DNA of 64,000 bases, taken from NCBI GenBank assembly GCA_907163375.1, contig CAJQUW010001431.1:1-64000 (forward strand), given 5' to 3'. This DNA is from Prostheceraeus crozeri (Eukaryota > Platyhelminthes > Polycladida > Euryleptidae). The notes under the pieces are model-generated. The model was given only the letters and a program-made list of their open reading frames with translations, searched no databases and was not told where the DNA came from. The translations under genes and the position numbers were made by a program. Position 1 is the stretch's first letter. Each line of letters starts with the position of its first letter. Positions 1 through 7,884 of the stretch are shown here, piece after piece.

Positions 1-884
1 AGCGGACTCAGACTTTTCCAATGGTGTCTTTTTAGTAAAAACAATAAATTCTGCCTCCGTTTCAACAGTAAATAAAGTTACTTTCTCTTTCTTATATTCA
101 CAAGTCATTAACGTTTCTGGCACTGATCCTTGAAACTTTCTTGCAAAGTCTTTAACACTTCTAATGACCTCAAATTTATTTTTTACTCGGATGCTCCTTT
201 TTTGTAATGCATACAATGGCACAATTCTACATTGAAAATCAGTGACTTTCCTGTCCGAATTCCACCCACGTCCATTGTACCAATACCTTGATGAGAAAGT
301 TGTTCTGGAATACCCAAAAGTATGAATCAAATCCTTACCTAATACAAGAAGAACATGCTTCCCTTCCTTCATCAATTTTGTTGACCCCTTTATGACTGGT
401 TTGTAGAATTTATTCAAAGTCAGCTTGAAGAGATCATTTATTCGTTCAAACATTCTACGATTTCCTTTTCTGTATCTTGCAAGCTCATTGTGGGAACCTT
501 AGAATCAAAAGTTGACGTTGCAAATGCCTTTTGAATTTTAATCATGTTTTGGACAGATGGTAAAGATGTTGAAAAAGGATGTAAAGTTAGATGATGAAAA
601 GCCCATGTACCATGTAGACTATTTTGAAATATGCGAAAGCAAACATCCTTCTCTCGCACTTCTTTATGTAATTCAAAATAGTTGTTCTTTAGGAAACTGA
701 TATCGTTGTAATAAGTAATTTCAGTTAGAGCAACTTCATGGGGTCCATGCAGAGTAATTGGATTAGCAAATTCAACAGAGTAGAGAGTTGGTTTGTTACT
801 TGGGAATATCTTGGGGTTGCTATTGCTTGGAAGAATGATGTTGAAGTTAGTAGACATGTTAAACTCATATATGGAAGAAGTCAC
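1..884 (-). pseudogene. Polinton A penton-like minor capsid protein, frameshifted and cut by window edge
   Basis: The upstream part (438-884) reads about 148 codons; Met10 (855-857) is a likely start because it opens the conserved-looking region. The frame ends at 438-440, but another minus-strand frame is open from about 460 to base 1, so a one-base slip near 440-460 splits one gene. The N-terminal half has a block of the form PITL...EVAL.EI, which resembles the block PIL...YQIAL in the Polinton B protein at 20,608-21,396. The downstream frame has an LGKDLIHTFGYS stretch comparable to SKLLGF in that protein. Penton-like minor capsid proteins are single jelly-roll virion vertex proteins in this family. 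The assignment rests on this pairwise resemblance and on position downstream of the integrase. The 3' end lies outside the window. Confidence 0.5.
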
Positions 885-904
885 ATGCTATATTAGCTTA
901 AAAG

Positions 905-2050
905 TTACGAGTGTCTCCTACCTTCACATTTTTTTAGATCCTGGTGCGTTATCCAGCTATTGAATGAATCAGGATATCCTTTCCATTTAACTAGATATTT
1001 CCTTTGATTGCCATGACCTTTCCTCCTAATTATTTTGTCAATCATATACACCTCTTCACTTCTGTCTACTACTTGCAATTCATAAGAGTAAAATTTTCCT
1101 TCAATTGGATTGCCATGGTAATCTATTAATTTATACATGGTGGGTCTAAAGTTTGTATTTACTTCATCCACAAAAAACTCTTCTTCAGTCCAATTAGGTA
1201 GATACCCCTTCTTAAATGTAGACTTAACCTTTGAAATCCGAACTCTATCACCAACATCAATTTTCTTTTCATTGGAAATGTTTTTCGCTTTCTTATCATA
1301 CAATCGAAGCCATACATCCATCGCATTATCTGGGGTAACATCAACTGGTTTCATCTTAATGATTCGATGGTAGCTTTCATTGTAATTCTTAACAAATTTC
1401 TGCAGCTCACCTACCCAAACATGTGTATTTTTTGCAGTGAAATAGTGCCATATTTTTGTCTTCAGTGTGCGATTGAACCTCTCAACCATGGCAGCTTTAT
1501 AAGCACTTTTGACACTAAACAATTCCACATTATGACTTTTAAGGAGACTTCGAACATGAGAGTTTTCGAATTCCTTCCCTTGATCGGTCTGTATTCTTTG
1601 CGGAACACGCCCCTCATCGAAAAGGCTCTGAAAAGCCGCTTCAACTTCTGGTCCCCATTTAGATTTCAGCGCACGTGCCCAAGCATAGCGAGATAAAATA
1701 TCTATTACGATTAAGATGTATTTATAGCCATCATTGTACTGTGATATCTGTTGCATGCCAGCCAAGTCCGCTTGCCATTGACTATCTATATTGTTAACAA
1801 CATATTTTCTTGTTGGAAAAAGCTTTCTCGCATTTTTGTGAAGAGTGTAAGTCGGTTGACTCCTCAACCACTTCTTGACTTTCTCTATTCCCACACCTGC
1901 TGCACGAGCTAGAACCTCCGGACGACTGAAACTTGCGGGATGATTTAAGTCGTAATAAATCTTCCTCAGCTTCACGGCTGCACTCATCGTCTTTGTTCTG
2001 ATTTGCACGCGTATTACTCGCACAGCAACTGCTAACACAATTGATATCAA
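905..2050 (-). CDS. Polinton integrase with C-terminal chromodomain
   Basis: Retrovirus-type DDE integrase that would join element ends to target DNA in the nucleus. The catalytic triad is visible as D95 (QADLAG), D156 (TDQGKEF) and E190 (VERFNRTLK). The N-terminal helical region (about residues 27-85, including KKWLRSQPTYTLHK) is typical of Polinton integrases. A chromodomain occupies about residues 333-376 (VYMIDKIIRR...YLVKWKGYP...SW), which in related elements is thought to steer insertion towards modified histones. The longest frame starts at residue 1, but Met22 (1985-1987), just before the conserved part, is the likelier start. The reading frame is intact. It lies between the penton-like gene and the 2155-2835 gene on the same strand. 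Confidence 0.93.
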   Translation of the reverse strand: MISIVLAVAVRVIRVQIRTKTMSAAVKLRKIYYDLNHPASFSRPEVLARAAGVGIEKVKKWLRSQPTYTLHKNARKLFPTRKYVVNNIDSQWQADLAGMQQISQYNDGYKYILIVIDILSRYAWARALKSKWGPEVEAAFQSLFDEGRVPQRIQTDQGKEFENSHVRSLLKSHNVELFSVKSAYKAAMVERFNRTLKTKIWHYFTAKNTHVWVGELQKFVKNYNESYHRIIKMKPVDVTPDNAMDVWLRLYDKKAKNISNEKKIDVGDRVRISKVKSTFKKGYLPNWTEEEFFVDEVNTNFRPTMYKLIDYHGNPIEGKFYSYELQVVDRSEEVYMIDKIIRRKGHGNQRKYLVKWKGYPDSFNSWITHQDLKKCEGRRHS

Positions 2051-2154
2051 CCTCTATCCCCTCTTCTGCTTTACCTTCGAGCGCAGATTTCAAACAACAG
2101 CAAAATTTTTGTAACGACATGATATGAGAGAGGCAAGGCTTAATTCATATTTGC

Positions 2155-2835
2155 TTAATATTTACTATACTCCTTCGCAACACGCATTGAGCGCCTAGTA
2201 GCTCTTTTTGGTTGCAGATCATCGGGATCATGAAGCTCTCGCTTGACCGCCATCGTGGGTGTTTTACTCTTTGATCCATCTTGTAAGTGACCCCTATCCA
2301 ATACATTCACAGTCGGTCCTCCAATAATATTGTGAGGTACATTTTGATCAGATAAAATTTTCTGAAAATATGTCCACCCTTGTGGTGCACCTAGTTTTCG
2401 CCTTATATCTCTGACAGCATATTGTAGAAGGTCATCTATGTGACTAATTCTAATAACATCACCAGTTGTTTCATCTATTATCTCCCCTCTCTCATTGAAC
2501 TTCACATGTGGATCAATGAAGTCAAATAATCGCTCAACGCGCACACGATATGGTCGAGGTGTTGACAAGGTTATAAATCGTCGCAACTTGTCACGAATCT
2601 GTCGCCTTTCGTCAATGTTTTCAGCTGCTAACTGCATTCGTCGATAGGGATCCTTAATCTTCTGAATTTCCATATCCTTTTGTGTTAGTTCCTTAAGTTG
2701 ATTCGTAATAGGTTGATCTATATTTTTGACTTCCTGTGCACTTTGTAATGTAGTCAATTGTACATACTCCTCTTGAGGAATGACTACCATCTTTGAATAC
2801 GACATGTTTGAAAATAATAAGGCAACAAAATACAT
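2155..2835 (-). CDS. Conserved-type Polinton protein of unknown function
   Basis: Intact frame of 226 codons, only 9 bp downstream of the ATPase gene in the same orientation. Met11 (MSYSKMVVIP) is a plausible start because residues 1-10 are hydrophobic and look like leader sequence. Residues 20-90 are charged and helical with likely coiled-coil potential. The C-terminus is basic (KRATRRSMRVAKEYSKY). No catalytic motif is visible. Its position between ATPase and integrase suggests a virion or packaging role, but that is inference from context only. Confidence 0.7.
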   Translation of the reverse strand: MYFVALLFSNMSYSKMVVIPQEEYVQLTTLQSAQEVKNIDQPITNQLKELTQKDMEIQKIKDPYRRMQLAAENIDERRQIRDKLRRFITLSTPRPYRVRVERLFDFIDPHVKFNERGEIIDETTGDVIRISHIDDLLQYAVRDIRRKLGAPQGWTYFQKILSDQNVPHNIIGGPTVNVLDRGHLQDGSKSKTPTMAVKRELHDPDDLQPKRATRRSMRVAKEYSKY

Positions 2836-2844
2836 TGCTTAAAA

Positions 2845-3480
2845 CTAACTGTGAACCGAGAAAACTGTCATTGGTTCAGCGGAATTAGGTATGATATTTG
2901 TTCGAAATCGAAGTCGTTCCGGACATTCCTGGGTTAGATCAATAAATAGATAACCATGTGGTTTCTTTGTTACATCTTCATATATTTTTGAAAGTACTTT
3001 AGGTTGTTGAGGTAATATCTGTCTACTGAGATGATGTATCTGACTGCTATCTCTTGGATTTTTAAATATTGTCAAATAATGTGTATTCAAACTTCTAGTT
3101 CTTTGCTCTTTCTCTCCATCGAAGATGTTTTGGGTGATGTAGATAATAAAAGCTTCCCTATGATGTGCAGTTTGAATGAACATTTCAGTTACATCCTTTG
3201 AAGATTTGCTTTCTCGTAATAGATCATCTAATACTAGTAAGTCACCTGCTTTGATATCCTCAGTTGATGGCAACCCCTGCTTCACCTCATAACCTTTCTG
3301 GCGAAGTGCAGAATGTAGTTGTGGTTGAAATATTCCACAATACCATTTGACTCTCTTAATTTCCTCGTTAAACATTTCATTTCTATATTGTAGCAATTCA
3401 GTTACAAATGTAGTTTTACCGGACTGACTTGGTCCAGCAACACACATTGTGCGATCAGTGAATAGACGAAAATCTGTCAT
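2845..3480 (-). CDS. Polinton A packaging ATPase (A32/FtsK-HerA type)
   Basis: P-loop ATPase that in Polintons and related dsDNA viruses drives genome packaging into the capsid. Walker A is GPSQSGKTT at residues 16-24; Walker B is LLVLDD at 81-86; a sensor-like polar pair (TQN, 116-118) follows a beta strand. At 211 residues it has the usual compact Polinton length. The frame is intact and starts at the first Met, directly before the conserved strand leading into Walker A. It is distinct from the second ATPase at 19,753-20,520, as expected for two separate elements. Confidence 0.9.
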   Translation of the reverse strand: MTDFRLFTDRTMCVAGPSQSGKTTFVTELLQYRNEMFNEEIKRVKWYCGIFQPQLHSALRQKGYEVKQGLPSTEDIKAGDLLVLDDLLRESKSSKDVTEMFIQTAHHREAFIIYITQNIFDGEKEQRTRSLNTHYLTIFKNPRDSSQIHHLSRQILPQQPKVLSKIYEDVTKKPHGYLFIDLTQECPERLRFRTNIIPNSAEPMTVFSVHS

Positions 3481-3605
3481 CTTATAATTCCATTAACATT
3501 AAACTCATCATCCCGCTAATTTTGCGTAGAACAACAAAACAGACACATGTTGCAGATCACGTTTATTTACATTCAGAATAGAAACTTTCAAGTTACATTT
3601 ACAAA

Positions 3606-4340
3606 TTAAAACATTTGTGTTTCCTCATCACAATTAGGATTATAGAAAGTTTTCAAGTCAGCATCTTGGCGCTTCAACTTCAATTTAGGATTCCCATCTT
3701 TAGATTTCCGCCCTCGCTTTTTGCTGTCTTCCTTCCCATCACTTGAAGCAGTCTTATCAATGTTAATTAAACATTTATCAATTGGTAGTGGTTCATAGAC
3801 TAGTTGAAGAACCTTCATTTGTAAAGATGCGACTTTACCAGTCGAACCATGTGAGCCAATATAAAGTCCGGTAACGTGCACTAAGCCCATATAGCGACCC
3901 CGTTTGAGATCCTCACATTCCATCGCGTTTGTTAAGAGATCGAATGCTTGAAAATGATCCGATAGTTTTAAAAACAGTGTATCGAATTCCGGCAATTCCT
4001 TGTAACCAACTCCTTCCTCTAATGCCTTTCTCCAATGAGTGGGAGGACTTTCAGGCAGCTCAACACATTCTTTCGCGAAAGAGTCAATAGTTTTAAGAAT
4101 CACCTGTTGCCATTTTGGAAAAGTCACTCGCATTTGTCTCATATTGCTATACCCTGATGTAGACATACCATTACTGTGGAAGAATGGAACTTGAAGATAA
4201 AAGCCATCATCACCATAATTCAAGGTTTGAAAGTAGAATGTATTTCCAATCCCTTGCACCTTTCGTGTCGGACGAAGCTTCAAGAGATCTTGCTCAAAAG
4301 CGTCACCTTCCTCTCTGATTGTATACATTTTCTGAGTCAT
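3606..4340 (-). CDS. Polinton A protein of unknown function, basic C-terminus
   Basis: Intact frame of 244 codons. I do not recognise a family. The central part (about residues 30-190) looks globular, with mixed strands and helices. The last 45 residues contain a lysine/arginine-rich stretch (KKRGRKSKDGNPKLKLKR) that would suit nucleic-acid binding or nuclear import. A TATA-like box lies about 90 bp upstream at 4427-4434, so it may be the first gene of a transcript running towards the ATPase. A role in DNA binding is inference from the basic tail only. Confidence 0.65.
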   Translation of the reverse strand: MTQKMYTIREEGDAFEQDLLKLRPTRKVQGIGNTFYFQTLNYGDDGFYLQVPFFHSNGMSTSGYSNMRQMRVTFPKWQQVILKTIDSFAKECVELPESPPTHWRKALEEGVGYKELPEFDTLFLKLSDHFQAFDLLTNAMECEDLKRGRYMGLVHVTGLYIGSHGSTGKVASLQMKVLQLVYEPLPIDKCLINIDKTASSDGKEDSKKRGRKSKDGNPKLKLKRQDADLKTFYNPNCDEETQMF

Positions 4341-4426
4341 GTTTCAACAAGTACTAATTCGGAGCTTTCAACCAGCGCAAATGAATTGTCACTTGAAAGT
4401 GGTAAAATATCATTAAAGCGTCTTCC

Positions 4427-4434
4427 TTATATAC
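4427..4434 (-). promoter_or_regulatory. TATA box upstream of the 3606-4340 gene
   Basis: The minus strand reads GTATATAAGG about 90 bp before the start codon. A nearly identical TATATAAGG block precedes the 5013-5633 gene, so the element appears to use a repeated core promoter type. Confidence 0.45.
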
Positions 4435-4491
4435 ACCTATATATGACTCATCAATCAAAGTGATGACGTGTCACTTTATGATTCGCTAACC

Positions 4492-4884
4492 TTATATTAA
4501 CATTGCAGCAGTTGGTGCAATCCTTCCAAGCGGACTATTGATTACACCATTAATACTGTTTCCAATATCATTTAACATACTTAGAAACCCACCACCACCG
4601 CGCTGAATTAAGTTTCGCCTTTTCTTATCACTACTCCTTGGATTTGAAAACTTTTTTATGCTATTCAAAGAGCCAGCATTCAATAGAGGCTTGTAAATAG
4701 GTAGGCATTTGTGTATTGCAAAAGCTAAATCACGAATGAAATCATCACTTGAATTTTGAATCAATTTACACTTCTTCTTATTATCATGTATCCTGTTTAA
4801 CTTTCGCAACGCCTTTTTAAACTGACTTGAAGGTTTGAAGGACCGTTTCGATTGACGAGAAGATGCCTTCCGTTTTACAGACAT
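4492..4884 (-). CDS. Small pX/pVI-like virion protein
   Basis: 130 residues. The N-terminal 40 residues are very basic, which suits DNA binding inside a particle. A basic cleavage-like segment (KKRRNLIQR, about 87-95) is followed by GGGGFLSML (96-104) and a hydrophobic, glycine/isoleucine-rich tail. This layout (basic region, then GG-FL and an amphipathic segment) is seen in small Polinton and adenovirus-like virion proteins thought to be processed by the viral protease and to disturb membranes. A similar GGILPLIPLI segment occurs in the Polinton B gene at 9268-9753. The family call is by pattern only. Confidence 0.5.
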   Translation of the reverse strand: MSVKRKASSRQSKRSFKPSSQFKKALRKLNRIHDNKKKCKLIQNSSDDFIRDLAFAIHKCLPIYKPLLNAGSLNSIKKFSNPRSSDKKRRNLIQRGGGGFLSMLNDIGNSINGVINSPLGRIAPTAAMLI

Positions 4885-5012
4885 TTTTATTCTGATATGG
4901 AAATAGATAATACAATTACAATTTTTGCTTAGTACTTACAACATTATACACAAAAGTTTACAAGCATTCACACAGAGTTTGTTGCTGGTACTTATAAAAT
5001 TACATAAAACAC

Positions 5013-5633
5013 TTAACAAGTTGTAGAGGGAAACTGATATACACTCACATCGGCTAGCGTCTGATTTGTAGCAGTTATGAGCTGCTCAATGTCTTTCATT
5101 AGATGTTTTGAAATTGGGCAGCACATACAGCAGGGCTTTGAATGGAAAGTCTTTAAAATATTGGCATAGTATGTCCGCAAACTGATTACCTCAGAATGTC
5201 CTTGAGCAGCCACATTGATGCTTACTGATGGCGGTCCACTGAATAAGTCCAATTTACATTTGTCACCCTTCTCGTCATAGTAGCTGGAGGTGATAATGTC
5301 ATGGAGACATGTGTTATGTTTCCGTTGGATACTGCTGCAGCACCGAGAGTATTCCGGTACAATCTCAGTTTGAGCTAGTGGGCGAAATACTTCATTGAGC
5401 CAAAATCTTGCAACTCGTGTAAGAGCGTTGTTCACGACTCTCATTAACATTCTCTGCACCACAACGTCCTCTCCGCAGCGCAAATACTTCACTATTTCCT
5501 CCATCAGATCCACCAAATCCGCTTTATAGCCAGTTATATTTACGGCAGAATAAAATATATTGCCGGTGAAGAGTTGACTTCGGTAAATTATTGAAATGGG
5601 AATGTTGGTAGTGAACGACATGCTGATTGACAT
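5013..5633 (-). CDS. Unknown cysteine-rich Polinton A protein
   Basis: 206 residues in an intact frame, not recognised. Residues 38-88 are predicted by eye to form long helices (LMEEIVKYLR through LNEVFRPLA). The C-terminal half has clustered cysteines (CC at 98-99, CCMCC at 168-172) that could bind metal or form disulfides. It has its own TATA box about 50 bp upstream. Its place next to the RING gene, at the variable end of the element, suggests an accessory or host-interaction gene; this is inference. Confidence 0.6.
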   Translation of the reverse strand: MSISMSFTTNIPISIIYRSQLFTGNIFYSAVNITGYKADLVDLMEEIVKYLRCGEDVVVQRMLMRVVNNALTRVARFWLNEVFRPLAQTEIVPEYSRCCSSIQRKHNTCLHDIITSSYYDEKGDKCKLDLFSGPPSVSINVAAQGHSEVISLRTYYANILKTFHSKPCCMCCPISKHLMKDIEQLITATNQTLADVSVYQFPSTTC

Positions 5634-5680
5634 TGTATTAGCCTCAAATTATGCTTGCAATAGAACGGTACAATGTCCTC

Positions 5681-5690
5681 CTTATATAGA
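5681..5690 (-). promoter_or_regulatory. TATA box of the 5013-5633 gene
   Basis: The minus strand reads TCTATATAAGGAGG, with the A-rich core about 50 bp before the start codon, a distance consistent with a short 5' leader. Confidence 0.5.
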
Positions 5691-5743
5691 AAAGTCAAAC
5701 AGAGACACAATAGTGACCAATCACAGACCTACATGATGACTCA

Positions 5744-6256
5744 TCATGCACGATATACAGTGACTGTTGAAGATATTTCTTCATCACAAAGGTGACAAGA
5801 TGAAGTTTCAAAGGGTACATAACATGTAGAACACATAACGCTATGAGAACATGGCAAAAAGAGAAGGGATCGTTCCTGTTTAAAACATTTAACGCAGTTC
5901 CGTTCACATAATAATTTAAATGTCTCTTCTTCTAATTTCCTTCTGAAGTCACTTTTATTGGGAGAACTTTTTATTAAAACACTGTCAGATGTCTCCTTCT
6001 TTCCATATCGTTCCAATTTGATCCTCCTAATTTCACTATCATTGCAGTGTAGCATGGAGAAATCCTCTATCCACCTGGGATCCAAATTGTGATTCATTGC
6101 ATGCTCATCTAGATCCATTAGTCGATCAACTAAATCACCAGCGTTGATATTTTCACTGAGATTTGTTACAGTTTCTATAGCTTTGAACGAATATCGAAGG
6201 TCTCTTGCGACAACCCACGACGTTGGGATACTAGTCATCATTATGTATGTCATCAA
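5744..6256 (-). CDS. IAP-type RING finger protein in Polinton A
   Basis: 170 residues ending in a complete C3HC4 RING: C121, C124, C136, H138, C142, C145, C154, C157. The surrounding pattern (LLFLPCSHSVMC ... SSCHLC, then a short tail ending in VTVY) is that of the C-terminal RING of inhibitor-of-apoptosis proteins, which act as ubiquitin E3 ligases. No BIR repeat is visible; residues 1-110 are helical and charged. The first Met is so close to the TATA-like sequence (6268-6277) that translation may begin at Met6 or Met7. Known large DNA viruses carry IAP-like genes, so a captured host gene that modulates cell death or ubiquitination is plausible. Confidence 0.75.
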   Translation of the reverse strand: MMTYIMMTSIPTSWVVARDLRYSFKAIETVTNLSENINAGDLVDRLMDLDEHAMNHNLDPRWIEDFSMLHCNDSEIRRIKLERYGKKETSDSVLIKSSPNKSDFRRKLEEETFKLLCERNCVKCFKQERSLLFLPCSHSVMCSTCYVPFETSSCHLCDEEISSTVTVYRA

Positions 6257-6267
6257 ACAACTATCTC

Positions 6268-6277
6268 ATATTTATAG
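6268..6277 (-). promoter_or_regulatory. TATA-like box upstream of the RING gene
   Basis: The minus strand reads CTATAAATATG immediately upstream of the first in-frame Met of the RING gene. It is closer to the coding region than the TATA boxes of the neighbouring genes. Confidence 0.35.
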
Positions 6278-6478
6278 CTTAGTTTGTCTACGTAAAAGGA
6301 AAATCAATGTGTCATCTTGATTACAATGGTTTCAATAGTCACAATAGTCGCAATTGAGCAAACCCATTCAAAATCAAACAACGGACGTCTATCGGTACGT
6401 ACCCAAGTGCTCAGAACCAAACCACACAAGTTCGATCATAGACGTTCCGAAACACAGTGTACTCAACCGATTGTACCA

Positions 6479-6650
6479 AACACATGTACCTATCCAGTAA
6501 AACAGATCTCATACTTGTTCCTATTCATAACACTGAATTATACATGTACCTATCCATGTACCTATTGATAACACTGAATTATACATGTACCTATCCATGT
6601 ACCTATTGATAACACTAAATTTTACATGTACCTATCCATGTACCTATCCC
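6479..6650 (+). repeat. Minisatellite, about 44-bp unit, three partly degenerate copies
   Basis: The words ATGTACCTATCC and CTATTGATAACACTGAATTA recur at a spacing of about 44 bp. The array lies between the last Polinton A gene and the Polinton B insertion point. Short frames across it (Thr-Tyr-Pro repeats) are by-products of the repeat, not genes. Confidence 0.8.
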
Positions 6651-6775
6651 TCGCAAGTAGGGCACAGTTTTCACTACTACAATGATAAAGTATCCGAATT
6701 TATCGATATCCTTCCTATTGAAGCATTGCCATCAATGCGAGCTTTTACGCCCATAGATGTATTCAAGTGGATATG

Positions 6776-6781
6776 CTTCTC
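6776..6781. repeat. Left target-site duplication of Polinton B (CTTCTC)
   Basis: Six bases directly before the element start, identical to 25628-25633 after its end. A 6-bp duplication is the Polinton hallmark. Confidence 0.93.
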
Positions 6782-7258
6782 AGTAATGGGCAAAAGACCG
6801 TTCCAAGACACCATAAAATCAAAAAAATTGGTATCTTTAAAAACGACATAAATTCATGAATTTGAACCCTTTTTCAGGTTTTTAAGACCTAAATTCATGA
6901 ATTTAGTCCATTCAAAAAGTACCATTTTTTCAAAAAATGACATTTTTAAAAACGACATAAATTCATGAATTTGAACCCTTTTTCAGGTTATGAAGACCTA
7001 AATTCATAAATCGGCTAAAGCCAGAGGAGCTTCGCTCCGATTTGGGCGTTTTTAAAAATACCCAATTTTCAAATTTTTCAAAATCTCAAAATTTGAGAAT
7101 TACAATCGGGCGAAGCCCTAGAACCTTCGGTTCGATTTTCATTGCTTAAATCATGACCGTTCAAGGACACCAAAAATCATAAAAGTTGAGAATTTCAAAT
7201 TCATGAATTTTATCCATCTTTCAGGTTTTTAAAATATATCATGTGTCTAAAAATATTT
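6782..7258 (+). repeat. Left terminal inverted repeat of Polinton B
   Basis: Matches the reverse complement of 24948-25627 with few changes; the inner limit on both sides is CTAAAAATATTT. It contains about two copies of a unit of roughly 100 bp built around the palindrome AAATTCATGAATTT, plus two mini-hairpin pairs (7009-7042 and 7105-7136). The right repeat is about 200 bp longer because it has extra units. Confidence 0.93.
7009..7136. repeat. Two mini-hairpin pairs in the left TIR
   Basis: 7009-7042 has an outer stem AATCGG/CCGATT enclosing GGC-TAAA-GCC and GGAGC-TTC-GCTCC. 7105-7136 has an outer stem ATCG/CGAT enclosing GGGC-GAA-GCCC and GAACC-TTC-GGTTC. Both are conserved in the right TIR (25258-25291 and 25164-25195). 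Confidence 0.85.
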
Positions 7259-7261
7259 CTT

Positions 7262-7336
7262 TAAAAGTGGAAGAAACAAAAGTGGAAGAAACAGCAAGAA
7301 TATATCCTTCAATATCATATGAACGTAGTTCTGCTA
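7262..7336 (+). pseudogene. 5' fragment of the membrane-protein gene next to the left TIR
   Basis: Closely matches the start of the 22,450-23,145 gene (minus strand), from the ATTTCTTTAAAA leader through the GGAAGAAAC repeats and the first 20 or so codons, then stops. The start codon is changed (GTG instead of ATG). It is a truncated duplicate left at the inner edge of the inverted repeat. Confidence 0.75.
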
Positions 7337-7388
7337 CCCCCTCCCTTCTGTCTTCTAGGGGTCCCTTAAGAAATTTTTTTATTATAAA

Positions 7389-7850
7389 ATGAGCAACATA
7401 AATAAGTTTTTTAAATTATATGGAACGCAAACTACGACAAATTTCGACCTAAAGAAAATCGCAAATGAATTTGGAATAAAGAATTTTCATGTTCTAATGA
7501 GAGACGAATTACAATTCCTAAAAAATAAGCCAACAGGAACCTTCAGTTCCCGGAACAAAGTTCCATCAATAACTGTAAATTTCGTAACCAATCTCCATAC
7601 GTCAGATGAAAAAGGCGTACATTGGTCAGCAGGACAAAGAAATATAAACTGTTCAAATTATTATTTTGACTCATACGGACTTCCACCTACGAATGAAGTA
7701 ACAGAAATACTTGGCAATGGAATTTATAATACGTTTCAAATTCAAAAACCGGGAACTACTTATTGTGGACAATTATGTTTATACGTTTTGTACAAATTAC
7801 AAAAAGGAGTATCATTTCTAGATATTATGTTAGAGTTAAACAATCTATAA
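7389..7850 (+). CDS. Adenain-like cysteine protease (C5/C48 type) of Polinton B
   Basis: 153 residues. Catalytic motifs appear in order: His in GVHWSAG, the acidic residue in YYFDSYGLPP, and Gln/Cys around TTYCGQLCLYVLY near residue 130. This is the layout of adenovirus-type maturation proteases and Polinton PRO, which cleave capsid precursors during assembly. The start ATG follows an A/T-rich leader like the other genes of the element. Codons at about 7537-7564 are supplied by a mini-hairpin repeat (a GGAAC-AAA-GTTCC hairpin) in a loop before the catalytic His. The gene is convergent with the integrase, 34 bp apart. The frame is intact. Confidence 0.85.
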   Translation: MSNINKFFKLYGTQTTTNFDLKKIANEFGIKNFHVLMRDELQFLKNKPTGTFSSRNKVPSITVNFVTNLHTSDEKGVHWSAGQRNINCSNYYFDSYGLPPTNEVTEILGNGIYNTFQIQKPGTTYCGQLCLYVLYKLQKGVSFLDIMLELNNL

Positions 7851-7855
7851 CTCAA

Positions 7856-7884
7856 GCGAAGCTAGCTAAAGCGCCACCTAAAGG
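7856..7884. repeat. Degenerate mini-hairpin between convergent protease and integrase genes
   Basis: Contains GCGAAGC followed by GCTAGCTAAAGC and AAAGG words of the same family, filling the gap between the two stop codons. Confidence 0.4.

Noticed and set aside
1794..2120. Cys/Ser-rich minus-strand ORF overlapping the integrase N-terminus
   Set aside because: It overlaps the integrase in another frame, has biased composition and no motif; best explained as a shadow frame.
6317..6851. Plus-strand ORFs rich in Thr-Tyr-Pro
   Set aside because: They are translations of the 44-bp minisatellite and run into the Polinton B terminus.
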